The position numbers and the translations under genes were made by a program. Shown here piece by piece: positions 1 through 9,513 of a stretch of DNA of 64,000 bases. Source of the stretch: Alkalimonas sp. (GTDB lineage Bacteria > Pseudomonadota > Gammaproteobacteria > Enterobacterales > Alteromonadaceae); NCBI RefSeq assembly GCF_020831925.1, contig NZ_JAFIFQ010000002.1, positions 1-64,000 on the forward strand, given 5' to 3'. The notes beneath the pieces are model-generated. The model saw nothing but the letters and a program-made list of their open reading frames with translations, searched no databases and had not been told where the DNA came from. The first letter of the stretch is position 1. Each line of letters begins with the position of its first letter.

Positions 1-29
1 CCTGCGCCACCTAAAGCTTTATCGACCAT
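1..29 (-). CDS. prpC: 2-methylcitrate synthase, N-terminal fragment (cut by window edge)
   Basis: Only the first nine codons are inside the window; they read MVDKALGGA on the minus strand, which resembles the conserved start of 2-methylcitrate synthases. The ATG is preceded by AGAGGA at good spacing. The product would condense propionyl-CoA with oxaloacetate in the methylcitrate cycle. It lies downstream of prpB on the same strand, 173 bp away, as expected for a prp operon. The call rests on a short peptide plus context, so it is probable rather than certain. Confidence 0.7.
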
Positions 30-202
30 GATTGTTGTCCTCTTGTTCTGTTGATATAAATAAGGTTCTGATTATTCGCTGCTTGCAAAGGCTGGCTGGC
101 AATTCTGTTGGCGCAGCCAGAGGATGTCTGACTGAGCGCTCGCGCGAAGGAGTTGCTATGGCGAGCACAACAGAGATTGGCAGACAGCCTCTTATCCAAC
201 CG

Positions 203-1087
203 CTACTTCTTCTGGCTAAACAGCTGATCCAGCTTTTCTTCAAAGCTGTGGTAATTCAGAAAATCGTACAGCTCCATCCGGGTTTGCATGTCGTCGATCA
301 CCGCTTTCTGATCGCCTTGCGCTAAGATGTTTTCATAGACTTTCAGTGCCGCCTTGTTCATGGCGCGGAAGGCACTCAGTGGATACAGCACCATAGCCAC
401 CCCCACACTGGCCAGCTCTTGCTTGTTGAACAAAGGCGTTTGGCCAAACTCGGTAATATTGGCCAGCACCGGCACATCCAGCGCGGTGGTAAAGGCCTGG
501 TACTGCTCCAGCGTATGCACGGCTTCAGCAAAAATGGCATCGGCACCGGCAGCCTGGCAGGCCAAAGCCCGCTCAATGGCCGCATCCACGCCTTGCTGTG
601 CTAAGGCATCGGTGCGCGCCATAATAAAGAACTGTTCATCGGTACGAGCATCGACCGCAGCTTTTACCCGATCGACCATCTCATCTAAGCTGACGATTTC
701 TTTGTTTGGCCGGTGACCACAGCGTTTTTGCGCTACCTGATCTTCAATATGAAAACCTGCCGCACCGGCACGGGTCATTTCTTTCACGGTACGGGCAATG
801 TTAAAAGCCCCACCCCAGCCGGTATCGGCATCGACCAACAAGGGTACTTCGGTCGCACCGGTAATACGGCGAATGTCTTCGCAGACATCGTTCAGCGACG
901 TCATGCCAAGGTCCGGTAAACCAAAGGACGCATTGGCGACGCCAGCACCGGATAAATACAACGCTTTATGGCCTACCCGCTCGGCCATCATAGCAGTGTA
1001 AGCATTAATAGTGCCGACCAGTTGCAATGGTTGATTGTCGACAATCGCCTGACGCAGCCGGGCTCCGGCGCTTAAAAGAGTGCTCAT
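203..1087 (-). CDS. prpB: 2-methylisocitrate lyase
   Basis: Cleaves 2-methylisocitrate to pyruvate and succinate, the last step of the methylcitrate cycle for propionate, in the cytoplasm. The 294-residue protein has the PEP mutase/isocitrate lyase superfamily barrel, with the metal-binding DADTGWGG near residue 86 and the catalytic loop KRCGH with Cys at about 123. Length is normal for PrpB. The ATG has GGGGAA upstream and overlaps the TGA of the upstream GntR gene by four bases (ATGA), so the two are translationally coupled. A copy of the palindrome GATTGTCGACAATC lies inside the codons for IVDN near the N terminus. Confidence 0.95.
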   Translation of the reverse strand: MSTLLSAGARLRQAIVDNQPLQLVGTINAYTAMMAERVGHKALYLSGAGVANASFGLPDLGMTSLNDVCEDIRRITGATEVPLLVDADTGWGGAFNIARTVKEMTRAGAAGFHIEDQVAQKRCGHRPNKEIVSLDEMVDRVKAAVDARTDEQFFIMARTDALAQQGVDAAIERALACQAAGADAIFAEAVHTLEQYQAFTTALDVPVLANITEFGQTPLFNKQELASVGVAMVLYPLSAFRAMNKAALKVYENILAQGDQKAVIDDMQTRMELYDFLNYHSFEEKLDQLFSQKK

Positions 1088-1767
1088 GCTTGATTCCCCG
1101 TTAGTTGCAATTCAATGTTGCGCCGCGATGCACCAATATGGCGGCGCATCAATAAATCGGCCAGTTCCCCATCGCGGTTGGCGATGGCATGAATGATGGC
1201 TTTGTGTTCATCAAAAGCCCGCGACACCCGCGGCCCGTTCATGCCTAACTGCACCCGGTACATCCGGACCAGAAAGTATAGCTCATCACATAATATATTG
1301 ATTAAATAAGAATTTTTACTACCAAGAATAATGCGGTAATGAAAGTCCAGATCGCCGGCTTCCTGATAATAACTCTCGCCTTCGCGCACCCGCTGAGTGC
1401 TTAGATGCTGATCCAGCAAGGCGCGTACTTCGGCAATTTCAGCGTCGGTCATTTGCTCGGCAGCCAACCGGCAGGCCAGGCCTTCCAACTCTTCGCGCAG
1501 CTGATACAAGGCGATCAGGCCTTCTTTCGACAGGGTGACCACCCGGGCCCCGGCATTGGGAATGCGTTCAATCAGATGGCAGCGTTCCAGCCGCGCCAGC
1601 GCTTCACGCAGTGGAGCCCGGCTTAAATCAAAGCGTCGTGCCAGTTCCGGCTCACTGATTTTACTGCCAGCCGGGATCTCGCCTTCGACAATAGCGCGCT
1701 GTATTTCCAGCAGCACGCGATCGGCTGCTGTTACCGGCATCCGCCACATTGGGCTTTGCATTGTCAT
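1084..1767 (-). CDS. prpR: GntR-family (FadR subfamily, FCD domain) regulator of propionate genes
   Basis: Predicted repressor of the prp operon that it heads. The N-terminal winged helix shows the GntR signature ([20 protein letters not shown]), followed by an all-helical FCD ligand domain ([16 protein letters not shown], then a C-terminal [12 protein letters not shown]). The ORF track starts at 1803, but that codon has no ribosome binding site and overlaps a TTGTCGACA half-palindrome. The ATG at 1767 has AAGGTG eight bases upstream and gives 227 residues, so I prefer it. This is not the sigma54-type PrpR of E. coli. The regulator name is inferred from position. Confidence 0.85.
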   Translation of the reverse strand: MTMQSPMWRMPVTAADRVLLEIQRAIVEGEIPAGSKISEPELARRFDLSRAPLREALARLERCHLIERIPNAGARVVTLSKEGLIALYQLREELEGLACRLAAEQMTDAEIAEVRALLDQHLSTQRVREGESYYQEAGDLDFHYRIILGSKNSYLINILCDELYFLVRMYRVQLGMNGPRVSRAFDEHKAIIHAIANRDGELADLLMRRHIGASRRNIELQLTGNQA

Positions 1768-1792
1768 CAAACCATCACCTTGATCAACCTGA

Positions 1793-1803
1793 ATTGTCGA
1801 CAT
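1793..1803. promoter_or_regulatory. Candidate PrpR operator 1 (ATTGTCGACAT)
   Basis: Near-complete copy of the palindrome ATTGTCGACAAT just upstream of the preferred gntR start. GntR/FCD proteins bind short palindromes of this kind, and this site would sit in the promoter or leader of the regulator-prpB operon. Binding is inferred. Confidence 0.5.
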
Positions 1804-1865
1804 AAAAAAACAATAATGCAGTTTTAGTGGCTTTTAAGCGCTTTGTCAAGCTTGCTAAAGCATCG

Positions 1866-1877
1866 ATTGTCGACAAT
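1866..1877. promoter_or_regulatory. Candidate PrpR operator 2 (ATTGTCGACAAT)
   Basis: A perfect 12-bp palindrome about 100 bp upstream of the gntR gene, in the gap between it and the divergent rlmI gene. It matches the partial site at 1793 and the 14-bp copy at 1033-1046. I recall a very similar motif being predicted for GntR-type PrpR regulators in Shewanella-like bacteria; that recollection should be checked. Confidence 0.6.
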
Positions 1878-1990
1878 ACCACCAAAGTTGTAGCCTCTGC
1901 TTGCCAGGTTAAGCTTTCTGCAGCTGACAGATGATCCTGGCATCCGTTTCAAGTACAATAGCCGCCCTTTACTCTTTGGCGACTCGCACC

Positions 1991-3196
1991 ATGTCCACTG
2001 CAAAAACCTACCCGATCGTAACCCTGGCTGCAGGCCGGGAAAAAGCGCTAAAACGGCGCCATCCCTGGATTTTTTCCAAAGCCATTCATGCGGTGAAAGG
2101 CACCCCGAATGCCGGCGATACCGTGGATGTGGTCAGTTTCGACCAAAAATGGCTGTGCCGGGCGGCTTACTCGCCAAAATCGCAAATCCGCTTACGGGTC
2201 TGGACCGACAAACAGGACGAAGCCATTGATCAGGCATTTTTTGAACGGCGCATTGCACAGGCACAAGGCATGCGCAGCATTTGGTTTGCCAACCAGGATA
2301 CCAATGGTTACCGGCTGGTAGCGGCCGAGTCCGATGGACTGCCCGGCATTATCATTGACCGCTTTGCCGACGTGTTGGTGTGTCAGCTGCTTTCGGCCGG
2401 TGCGGAGACCAACCGCAAGCACTTACTGGCCGCCTTAAAAGCCCTGTACCCAGCTTGCAGAATTTACGATCGCTCCGATGTGGAAGTGCGTAAAAAAGAA
2501 GGTCTGGAGCTGAAATCTGGCTGGCTGCATCAGCCACTGGACAGCACCGAAGTGACCATTCGTGAACATGGCATGACGGTGTTGGTGGACGTGGCTGAAG
2601 GCCATAAAACCGGTTTTTATCTGGATCAGCGGGCCAACCGCCTGCGCTTGCGGCAACTGGCAGCCGGCAAAACCGTGCTGAACTGCTTTAGCTACACCGG
2701 TACTTTTGGTGTTGCAGCTTTGCTCGGTGGTGCCAGCCATGTGATTAACGTGGATGCCTCCGACAGCGCCCTTGCCTTATCCGAGCGCCAGTTGGCATTA
2801 AATGGCCTGCAACCAGAGCAGACCAGCCACGTTAAGCAAGATGTGTTTAAACTGCTGCGCCAGTACAAAGAAGAAGGCAAACAGTTTGATTTGCTGATTT
2901 TAGATCCGCCGAAATTTGCCGACAACAAAGGCCAGTTGATGGGAGCCTGTCGCGGCTACAAAGACATCAACCGGGTGGCGATGCAATTGGTGAAACCAGG
3001 TGGCTTACTGCTGACTTTTTCCTGTTCTGGCCTGATGGAAGATACCTTGTTCCAAAAAGTAGTGGCCGATGCGGCACTGGATGCCGGCCGGGACTGTCTG
3101 TTTGTTGAACGCTTGCACCAGGATGCCGATCATCCGGTAGCCAGTTTCTACCCGGAAGGTCATTACCTGAAAGGTCTGATCTGTTACCTGGCTTAA
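1991..3196 (+). CDS. rlmI: 23S rRNA m5C1962 methyltransferase (RlmI family)
   Basis: SAM-dependent methyltransferase of the RlmI/YccW family, which methylates C1962 of 23S rRNA. An N-terminal PUA domain ([20 protein letters not shown]) precedes a Rossmann methyltransferase with motif I ([11 protein letters not shown]), motif IV (DPPKFA) and motif VI (FSCSG, with the Cys typical of m5C enzymes). The ORF extends upstream to 1931, but the ATG at 1991 gives 401 residues, close to the 396 of E. coli RlmI, and removes an unlikely 20-residue extension. It is monocistronic, divergent from the prp operon and followed by a strong terminator. Confidence 0.93.
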   Translation: MSTAKTYPIVTLAAGREKALKRRHPWIFSKAIHAVKGTPNAGDTVDVVSFDQKWLCRAAYSPKSQIRLRVWTDKQDEAIDQAFFERRIAQAQGMRSIWFANQDTNGYRLVAAESDGLPGIIIDRFADVLVCQLLSAGAETNRKHLLAALKALYPACRIYDRSDVEVRKKEGLELKSGWLHQPLDSTEVTIREHGMTVLVDVAEGHKTGFYLDQRANRLRLRQLAAGKTVLNCFSYTGTFGVAALLGGASHVINVDASDSALALSERQLALNGLQPEQTSHVKQDVFKLLRQYKEEGKQFDLLILDPPKFADNKGQLMGACRGYKDINRVAMQLVKPGGLLLTFSCSGLMEDTLFQKVVADAALDAGRDCLFVERLHQDADHPVASFYPEGHYLKGLICYLA

Positions 3197-3220
3197 TGCT
3201 TATCAATGTATGTAGCTCCT

Positions 3221-3255
3221 GTAAAAAAAGCTGACCCTGCGTCAGCTTTTTTTAC
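3221..3255 (+). terminator. Rho-independent terminator after rlmI
   Basis: A perfect 15-bp stem (GTAAAAAAAGCTGAC / GTCAGCTTTTTTTAC) with a 5-base loop and T-tract. It can work in both directions. Confidence 0.92.
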
Positions 3256-3406
3256 ATTCAACCGCTATAAAAAAATAATCCTCTTAGTTTTTAACCTTTT
3301 AAAAAATGGCCCGGATTATGCCAGAAAAAAATACCAGCCTTGATTGCTGTGCGACAGACTTAGTTTAAGCCTGTGCTGAAATAATAAAAATCAGAGGATA
3401 AGTAGA

Positions 3407-4402
3407 ATGAAAAAACTGATCTTAATCAGCTGTTTATTAGGTTTTGCTTCAAGCCTGAGTCATGCAGGTGTAATCCGGCACGATGTCGACCCGGATGAAT
3501 ACCTCTGGCTGGCTCGTCAGCAACAATTTGACAGTGTTGGATATACCATCTTCAATGCTGCCGGGGGTGGTACCTTTATTTGCAGTGGCACCGTCATCGC
3601 TAAAAACTGGGTACTTACCGCAGGCCACTGTGTGGATGATGCAATTAACATGACGTTCTATCTCCCACAGTACAATGAAGATAGAACGTCATTAACGCAC
3701 ACTGCCGTTAATGCTTCATCCTGGGTTTGGCATGAGAACTGGAACGGTGACCTGGGCGCTGGCTGGGATATTGGTCTGATGTACTTTGATAACCCCTTTG
3801 ATGTTGAACCGGCGAAACTCTATACCGGCAACAATGAAACTGGGGCTATCACTACCCATGTTGGCTATGGTGCTTCAGGTACCGGCCTCACTGGTGCTAC
3901 CCAGCCACCAGGCACTCGCCGGGCAGGCCAGAATGTGGTTGATGGCTTGGCTTCCTCGGAAGGAACCGGTCAACAATTGCTGTGGTCTGATTTTGATCAC
4001 CCAAATCCAGCCGCTACAGACCCTTGGGGTGACATTTACAATGACTGGGTAAATTACTGGTACAGTAACCATCCGCTTTTTGCAGGCTCTGGCATTAGTT
4101 CTGATAATGCAGCCCTGCCGCTGGAGTACAGCATAGCTGGTGGTGATTCAGGTGGTGGTGCTTTTATTTTTGAAAACGGTGAGTGGCTATTAGCTGGAGT
4201 GCACTCTCTGGGCTGGAACATCAATGGCACCCAGCCACAGGCAGATTATGGTACCTTATTCGCTTCGGTACGCGTCAGTGATCTTACCGATTGGATATAC
4301 AGCTACACAGCCACCGTATCGACACCAGCAAGCCTTGGCATTTTTGCTTCGGGTCTATTACTGCTTTGCTGGCGACGCCGTACCCAGCTCTCTTCACGAT
4401 AG
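3407..4402 (+). CDS. Secreted trypsin-like serine protease with PEP-CTERM-like C terminus
   Basis: Extracytoplasmic S1-family protease. The 331-residue protein has a signal peptide (MKKLILISCLLGFASSLSHA), then the catalytic triad: His74 in TAGHC, Asp121 in WDIGLMYFD and Ser248 in GGDSGGGAF. The last 25 residues form a tripartite sorting tail: a VSTPASL box, a hydrophobic helix (GIFASGLLLLCW) and a basic cluster RRR. This resembles PEP-CTERM tails that are processed by an exosortase. The box reads TPAS rather than PEP, and no exosortase gene is in the window. An ATG start with AGAGGATAAG upstream is clear. The substrate is unknown. Confidence 0.87.
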   Translation: MKKLILISCLLGFASSLSHAGVIRHDVDPDEYLWLARQQQFDSVGYTIFNAAGGGTFICSGTVIAKNWVLTAGHCVDDAINMTFYLPQYNEDRTSLTHTAVNASSWVWHENWNGDLGAGWDIGLMYFDNPFDVEPAKLYTGNNETGAITTHVGYGASGTGLTGATQPPGTRRAGQNVVDGLASSEGTGQQLLWSDFDHPNPAATDPWGDIYNDWVNYWYSNHPLFAGSGISSDNAALPLEYSIAGGDSGGGAFIFENGEWLLAGVHSLGWNINGTQPQADYGTLFASVRVSDLTDWIYSYTATVSTPASLGIFASGLLLLCWRRRTQLSSR

Positions 4403-4422
4403 CGCTCCCTCTGATTTATCCC

Positions 4423-4453
4423 AGCCGGTCAGTGTCACTGACCGGCTTTTTAC
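4423..4453 (+). terminator. Rho-independent terminator after the protease gene
   Basis: Inverted repeat AGCCGGTCAGTG / CACTGACCGGCT followed by TTTTTAC. The ORF track carries the next gene's reading frame back across this terminator, which argues against that long start. Confidence 0.88.
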
Positions 4454-4545
4454 TAGCTATCCATCGAATCCCCTACCTTTTCAGGGTGTTTCTACCGTCT
4501 ACTCTTTGTTATGCTAAGCAGCTCGTTAATTTGACAGGAACCTGC

Positions 4546-5115
4546 ATGAAAGCTTTGTTTAGCTCATTAGCACTGCTGATAAGCCTTAGTACTCAGGCCA
4601 GCTGGCAGCTTGATAACAGCCAGTCACGACTGGATTTTGTATCACTGAAAAATGAAGTGGCTGCCGAAGTGCATCAGTTCAGCCAATTGAAAGGTCACTG
4701 GCAGGACGATGGTAGCCTGAGCATTGAAATTGCAGTGGCTGGTTTGCAGACCCATATCCCGATCCGCGATGATCGCATGTGGCAGTATTTGTTTAAACTG
4801 GATGATTACCCGCTCATTACCGCAACGGGTTCAGTCACCCCTGACGCAGTGGCTGATTTAGCCATTGGCAGCAGCAAAACATTGCGGGTACCGTTGCAGC
4901 TGACCATTGTTGGCCAAACGCAGCGGGTGCAAAGTGAAGTGCTGGTCACCCGGCTTGGCGAGAGCAGCTTACAGGTCAACACCCAAGCTCCTATTATGGT
5001 GAATGGTGCTCAGTTTGGTTTAACGGAAGGTTTAAATCGCCTGCGTGATCTGGCTGGCCTGCAAAGCATCAATCCAATGGTGCCGGTTACCTTCACCGTG
5101 CGGTTTGAGAAGTAA
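4546..5115 (+). CDS. YceI-family secreted lipid-binding-fold protein
   Basis: Periplasmic protein of the YceI family, a lipocalin-like beta barrel that binds isoprenoid-type lipids in characterised members. The preferred ATG has ACAGGA upstream and opens with a signal peptide (MKALFSSLALLISLSTQAS). The mature part begins WQLDNSQSRLDFVSLKN, the usual YceI start, and ends VPVTFTVRFEK. Length is 189 residues, normal for the family. The ORF track start at 4291 would overlap the protease gene and its terminator and is rejected. The gene stands alone; its role cannot be told from context. Confidence 0.88.
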   Translation: MKALFSSLALLISLSTQASWQLDNSQSRLDFVSLKNEVAAEVHQFSQLKGHWQDDGSLSIEIAVAGLQTHIPIRDDRMWQYLFKLDDYPLITATGSVTPDAVADLAIGSSKTLRVPLQLTIVGQTQRVQSEVLVTRLGESSLQVNTQAPIMVNGAQFGLTEGLNRLRDLAGLQSINPMVPVTFTVRFEK

Positions 5116-5135
5116 CCGCGAATAGCAGCCTAGAT

Positions 5136-5163
5136 GCAGCCTGGAAAAAGGCAGGCTGCTTTT
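5136..5163 (+). terminator. Rho-independent terminator after yceI
   Basis: GCAGCCTG / CAGGCTGC stem with an 8-base loop and TTTTC tail. It lies between the convergent yceI and PilZ genes. Confidence 0.85.
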
Positions 5164-5176
5164 CTAAGTGCAGGTA

Positions 5177-5476
5177 TTAATTCATATCGATAAAAGCCAG
5201 ACCCAACTGGTAGCCTTCCCCGCTTTCCTGGCCGCAGCGCATCACTTTGGCCGTGGCATCCAGCGGCGGTATACTGTTGTTGGCTGACTCCAGGCGCACC
5301 CGAATCAAAGTACCCATTTCCAGTGGCTCATTGATATCCACCGACATGCCTGATGCACTTAAATCACGGCAAATACCATCAACGGTGCGGCCTGCTTCCG
5401 GATCATTGATCAGCAGCTGCACATCGGCATTAACCATCATACGGTAAAAATGACGCTTATCACTTTGGTTTAACAT
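5177..5476 (-). CDS. PilZ-domain cyclic-di-GMP-binding protein
   Basis: A stand-alone PilZ domain of 99 residues. The c-di-GMP binding signatures are present: RxxxR as RHFYR near residue 8 and the (D/N)xSxxG motif as DLSASG near residue 40. Such single-domain proteins act as adaptors that couple c-di-GMP to motility, adhesion or polysaccharide output. The ORF track begins at a GTG (5479); the ATG three bases later has GGGGAG at better spacing and is preferred. Its partner is unknown. Confidence 0.9.
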   Translation of the reverse strand: MLNQSDKRHFYRMMVNADVQLLINDPEAGRTVDGICRDLSASGMSVDINEPLEMGTLIRVRLESANNSIPPLDATAKVMRCGQESGEGYQLGLAFIDMN

Positions 5477-5589
5477 CACTACTCCCCCAGCTTATCCTTG
5501 CTTAATGTGTTTGTACCTGACTTACTAGTTATATAGCTTTCACCGTAGCCTGTAAAGGCGCGATTGAGCACCCCAACGGAAATAAGGCG

Positions 5590-8500
5590 TCAGGGGGCTG
5601 ACGACTTCGCTTCGCTGATAGCGTTTAACACCCGTTTCAGTGAAATAGGATAAGCCGTCCCCAAAGTTTGAGCAAACAGCGACACTTTTAGCTCTTCAAT
5701 CATCCAGCGAATATCGCTCACTGCATCAGGCAGCACAGCCTGAGTTTTGTACTGGCCAAGCAGCGCCTGATACGCTTCTTCGGCGCGCTGGTAATCGTGC
5801 ATCATTAAACGATCGCGGTGTGGGTCAATCGGTAATTTTTCCAGCCGTTTTTCCATCGCTTTTAAGTAGCGCAGGATATCGCCAAGCCGCCTGGCACCAT
5901 ACTTACTGACGAAGCCCTTAAACAACAAGGTTTCCAAATGCTGTTTCACTTCCCCCTGCGCCTGCACATGCGCCAGATCCACCTTGCCTTTTAAGCGCTT
6001 TTGAATGTGGTGACCGAGCGACAAAATTTGTTCCACCTGCAAGGCAATAGCCAACACCCGCTCATTCAGCTCGGCCCGCACCTGTTCTTTGATACCGTTA
6101 AACTGCTGTTGATTGTGCGGAAATTCCTGTTCGCTTAACATGGCATCCACCGCCGCCGCGATGCAATCGTCAATCAGTTCCAGCACTTTGCCAAAGGGAT
6201 TAAAATACAGCCCAAGCTTGGCTTTGTTAGGCAAAGACTCCTGCAGGTATTTCACCGGCGATGGGATATTTAACAAAATCAGCCGGCGCAAACCAAGCAG
6301 GCTGGTTTGGCGGGCCAAAGCAGCATGGTCAAGCAACTTGATGGCGACCGAGTCGCCTTCATCTACCAGTGCCGGATACGCCTTGATCTCATAGCCGGCT
6401 TGCAACTGCACATATTCACTGGGCAGCTGACCAAAGCTCCAGTCGGTGAGCTGTTGCTGCTCGATATCCGGCTCGGCTACCTCGCTTAAGGTTTGCTGTA
6501 CATCCCCCTGCAGCTGCTGTTTCAACAGTGCCAGCGAACGTCCCTGTACCATCAGCTTGCCGCTGGCATCCACCACCTTAAAATTCATCTGTAGATGTGC
6601 TGGCAAGGATGCCAGATCCCAGGCATCGTCCGGCACCGTGGTGCCCGACATGCGCCGTAGCTGGGCAGTCACCGCCTCTAGCAGCTTGCCCTGACCAGGT
6701 TGCAGCACCTGCAGCAGAGCATCGGCGTAATTAGGTGCCGGCACAAACTGGCGGCGGTAATTTTTTGGCAAGGATTTAATCAGCGCCACCAACAGCTCAT
6801 GCAACAGGCCTGGGATCAGCCAGTCAAAGCCCTGCTCATCAATTTGATTGAGCAGCGCCAGCGGAATCACCACACTCACGCCATCATCCAGCTCACCTGG
6901 CGCAAAGTGATAACTGAGCGGCAACTTGAGATTGCCCTGGCTCCAGACGTCTGGAAACTGGCCAGCGCCAACCTCATCGGCGGCACGCTTTTTCAGCGCT
7001 TCGGGGTCAAAGTGCAGGAAACGTTTGTCTTCTTTGCGTTTTTGCTGCCACCATTTGCTGAAATCAACGCGGTTATTGGCTTCCACCGGCACACGGTCGG
7101 CGTAAAACTGCACCAGATCCTCTTCGTCCACCAGAATATCGCGCCGCCGGCTTTTATCTTCCAGCGCGATCACCTCATCCAGCAGTTTGCGATTGTGCAC
7201 CAAAAAAGCTTCCTGCTGCCCCAGCTCGTCATGCACCAGCGCTTCGCGGATAAAAATTTGATGGCAGGTTTGCGCATCGAGCTTGCTGTACAGCACCGGC
7301 CGTTTACCAACAATGATCACGCCGTAGAGGCTCACCTGCTCAAAAGCAATAACAGCACCGCGTTTTTTCTGCCAGTGTGGCTCGCTGTAGCTGCGGCTTA
7401 CCAGATGTTCAGCCAAGGGCTCTACCCAGTCCGGCTCGATTTTCGCCAGGCAACGGGCATAGAGCCTGGAGGTTTCCACCCATTCGGAGGCCATCACCCA
7501 TTTGGGCTTGCGCTTAAACAAATGACTGCCGGGAAAAGCATAAAAACGGGTTTGCCGCGGCCCAAGGTAATCGGCTTCGGCATCTTTGCAACCTATCTGA
7601 CCGAGCAAACCAGCCAGCAAACTGCGGTGAATTTCGCCGTAGCCTGCGCTGGCCTGATTGGCACGAAAGCCAAGCTCTTGCATCAGTTGGCTTAACTGAT
7701 AGACCAGATCCTGCCATTCACGTACCCGCAGATAGTTCAGCAGCTCGGTTTTGCAGAGTTTACGAAACTGATTGTTGCTCAGCTCCTCCTGCTGCTGTTG
7801 CAGGTACTGCCAGAGCTTCAGGTAACTGACAAAATCCGAGTCCTGATCGGCAAAGCGGCTGTGCAGCTCATCGGCTTTTTGCTGTTTATCCAGCGGCCGC
7901 TCCCGCGGATCCTGAATCGAAAGTGCTGCTACGATCACCACCACTTCGCTAAGCGCCTGCTGTTTGGGCGCTTCCAGCAGCATCCGGCCGAGCCGTGGAT
8001 CAATAGGCAAGCGCGCCAGCTGACGGCCAAGCTCGGTCATTTGCAACTCGCCAGCTTTACGCCTGGTTGCTACCGCGCCCAGCTCTTCCAGCAGCTTGAT
8101 GCCATCGGTAACAAAGCGACTGTCTGGCCGTTGTAAAAACGGAAAAGCTTCCATGCTGCCAAGGCGCAAAGATAACATCTGCAGAATAACCGAGGCTAAA
8201 TTGGTGCGCAGTATTTCCGGATCGGTGTATTCAGGCCGGCTGAGAAAATCCTCTTCGCTGTACAAGCGAATGCAGATACCAGCAGCAACCCGGCCACAGC
8301 GGCCCTTGCGCTGGTTGGCACTGGCCTGACTAATGGACTCAATCGGCAGCTGCTGTACTTTGGAGCGGTAACTGTAACGTGAAATACGGGCAGTACCGGG
8401 ATCGATGACATAACGAATGCCCGGCACTGTCAATGAGGTTTCGGCCACATTGGTCGCCAGCACAATGCGCCGGCCTGGGTGCGATTGAAACACCCGGTTT

Positions 8501-9513
8501 TGCTCGCTGGCACTTAAGCGTGAATACAGCGGCAGGATCTCGGTATGCGGCAGCCGCAGTTTTTCCAGCGCATCAGCGGTATCGCGAATTTCACGCTCGC
8601 CGTTTAAAAATACTAAAATATCGCCCGGCGGCTCGCGGTACAGCTCTTCGACCGCATCGAACAGGCCTTGCAGCTGATCGCGATCTTTATCGTCCTGCTC
8701 ATCCCGCTCATCAAAGGGCCGGTAACGCACCTCCACCGGATAGGTACGGCCAGAGACTTCAATCACCGGTGCATCGTTAAAGTGTTTGGAAAAGCGCTGT
8801 GGGTCGATAGTGGCCGAGGTGATAATGACTTTTAAATCCGGCCGTTTCGGCAGCAACTGCTTCAGATAACCCAGCAAAAAATCGATGTTCAGGCTGCGCT
8901 CGTGCGCTTCGTCAATAATCAAGGTGTCGTACTGATTTAAAAAACGGTCCTGCTGCATTTCGGCCAGCAGCACCCCATCGGTCATCAGTTTGATGCGGGT
9001 CTGCTCTGAAGTGTGATCGCCAAAGCGGATTTTAAAGCCTACCTCTTTGCCTGGCTCCACGCCCAGCTCTTCGGCAATACGATTGCTAACACTGCGCGCC
9101 GCCAGCCGCCGTGGTTGGGTATGACCTATCATGCCGGCAACACCGCGACCAAGCTCCAGGCAAATTTTCGGCAACTGGGTGGTTTTGCCTGAGCCGGTTT
9201 CACCGGCAATCACCACCAGTTGGTGTTTGGCAATGGCGGCTTTGATGTCGTCTTTTTTGGCGACCACCGGCAGCTCGGCCGGATAGTTCAGTTGCAAGAT
9301 CTGGCTGGCTCTTTGCTGGCGCTGGGCTACCGAACGCTCCAGGTCCTTGGCTATCGCGCCCTGAGCTTCGCAGCGTTTGGCTTCATCACTGATTTTTTTT
9401 AGACCATGCAGGCGCTTACGTAAGCGGAACTGATCTTTTTGCATGGCCAGACCGAGCAGCCGGTGCAGCTCGTTTAGTGAAAGTGGATTGGGTACAGAAT
9501 TGGGTTCAGACAA
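5590..9513 (-). CDS. hrpA: ATP-dependent RNA helicase HrpA (DEAH/RHA)
   Basis: Large DEAH-box RNA helicase of 1307 residues, the normal HrpA length. In order: Walker A GETGSGKTT, DEAH, SAT, the QRKGRCGR motif VI, the ratchet/OB region, then the long C-terminal domain unique to HrpA. E. coli HrpA acts on mRNA and stalled ribosomes. The N-terminal NELHRLLGLAMQKDQFRLRKRLHGLKK matches the conserved start region, so the true start must lie upstream of it. The only available codon is TTG at 9513, because a stop lies in frame just before. That TTG sits in the T-tract of a terminator-like hairpin that also contains the GAGGG ribosome binding site. Confidence 0.96.
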   Translation of the reverse strand: MSEPNSVPNPLSLNELHRLLGLAMQKDQFRLRKRLHGLKKISDEAKRCEAQGAIAKDLERSVAQRQQRASQILQLNYPAELPVVAKKDDIKAAIAKHQLVVIAGETGSGKTTQLPKICLELGRGVAGMIGHTQPRRLAARSVSNRIAEELGVEPGKEVGFKIRFGDHTSEQTRIKLMTDGVLLAEMQQDRFLNQYDTLIIDEAHERSLNIDFLLGYLKQLLPKRPDLKVIITSATIDPQRFSKHFNDAPVIEVSGRTYPVEVRYRPFDERDEQDDKDRDQLQGLFDAVEELYREPPGDILVFLNGEREIRDTADALEKLRLPHTEILPLYSRLSASEQNRVFQSHPGRRIVLATNVAETSLTVPGIRYVIDPGTARISRYSYRSKVQQLPIESISQASANQRKGRCGRVAAGICIRLYSEEDFLSRPEYTDPEILRTNLASVILQMLSLRLGSMEAFPFLQRPDSRFVTDGIKLLEELGAVATRRKAGELQMTELGRQLARLPIDPRLGRMLLEAPKQQALSEVVVIVAALSIQDPRERPLDKQQKADELHSRFADQDSDFVSYLKLWQYLQQQQEELSNNQFRKLCKTELLNYLRVREWQDLVYQLSQLMQELGFRANQASAGYGEIHRSLLAGLLGQIGCKDAEADYLGPRQTRFYAFPGSHLFKRKPKWVMASEWVETSRLYARCLAKIEPDWVEPLAEHLVSRSYSEPHWQKKRGAVIAFEQVSLYGVIIVGKRPVLYSKLDAQTCHQIFIREALVHDELGQQEAFLVHNRKLLDEVIALEDKSRRRDILVDEEDLVQFYADRVPVEANNRVDFSKWWQQKRKEDKRFLHFDPEALKKRAADEVGAGQFPDVWSQGNLKLPLSYHFAPGELDDGVSVVIPLALLNQIDEQGFDWLIPGLLHELLVALIKSLPKNYRRQFVPAPNYADALLQVLQPGQGKLLEAVTAQLRRMSGTTVPDDAWDLASLPAHLQMNFKVVDASGKLMVQGRSLALLKQQLQGDVQQTLSEVAEPDIEQQQLTDWSFGQLPSEYVQLQAGYEIKAYPALVDEGDSVAIKLLDHAALARQTSLLGLRRLILLNIPSPVKYLQESLPNKAKLGLYFNPFGKVLELIDDCIAAAVDAMLSEQEFPHNQQQFNGIKEQVRAELNERVLAIALQVEQILSLGHHIQKRLKGKVDLAHVQAQGEVKQHLETLLFKGFVSKYGARRLGDILRYLKAMEKRLEKLPIDPHRDRLMMHDYQRAEEAYQALLGQYKTQAVLPDAVSDIRWMIEELKVSLFAQTLGTAYPISLKRVLNAISEAKSSAP

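Noticed and set aside
30-202. Possible regulatory hairpin between prpB and prpC
   Set aside because: Only imperfect pairings such as AGAGG..GTCTG with CAGAC..CCTCT are visible; no terminator or conserved element can be supported.
4291-4545. N-terminal extension of the YceI ORF
   Set aside because: It overlaps the protease gene end and its terminator and would bury the signal peptide; the ATG at 4546 has a good ribosome binding site.
6700-7695. 331-residue plus-strand ORF opposite hrpA
   Set aside because: It is an antisense shadow of hrpA codons. It has His/Gln-rich, low-complexity content, no family pattern and no ribosome binding site.
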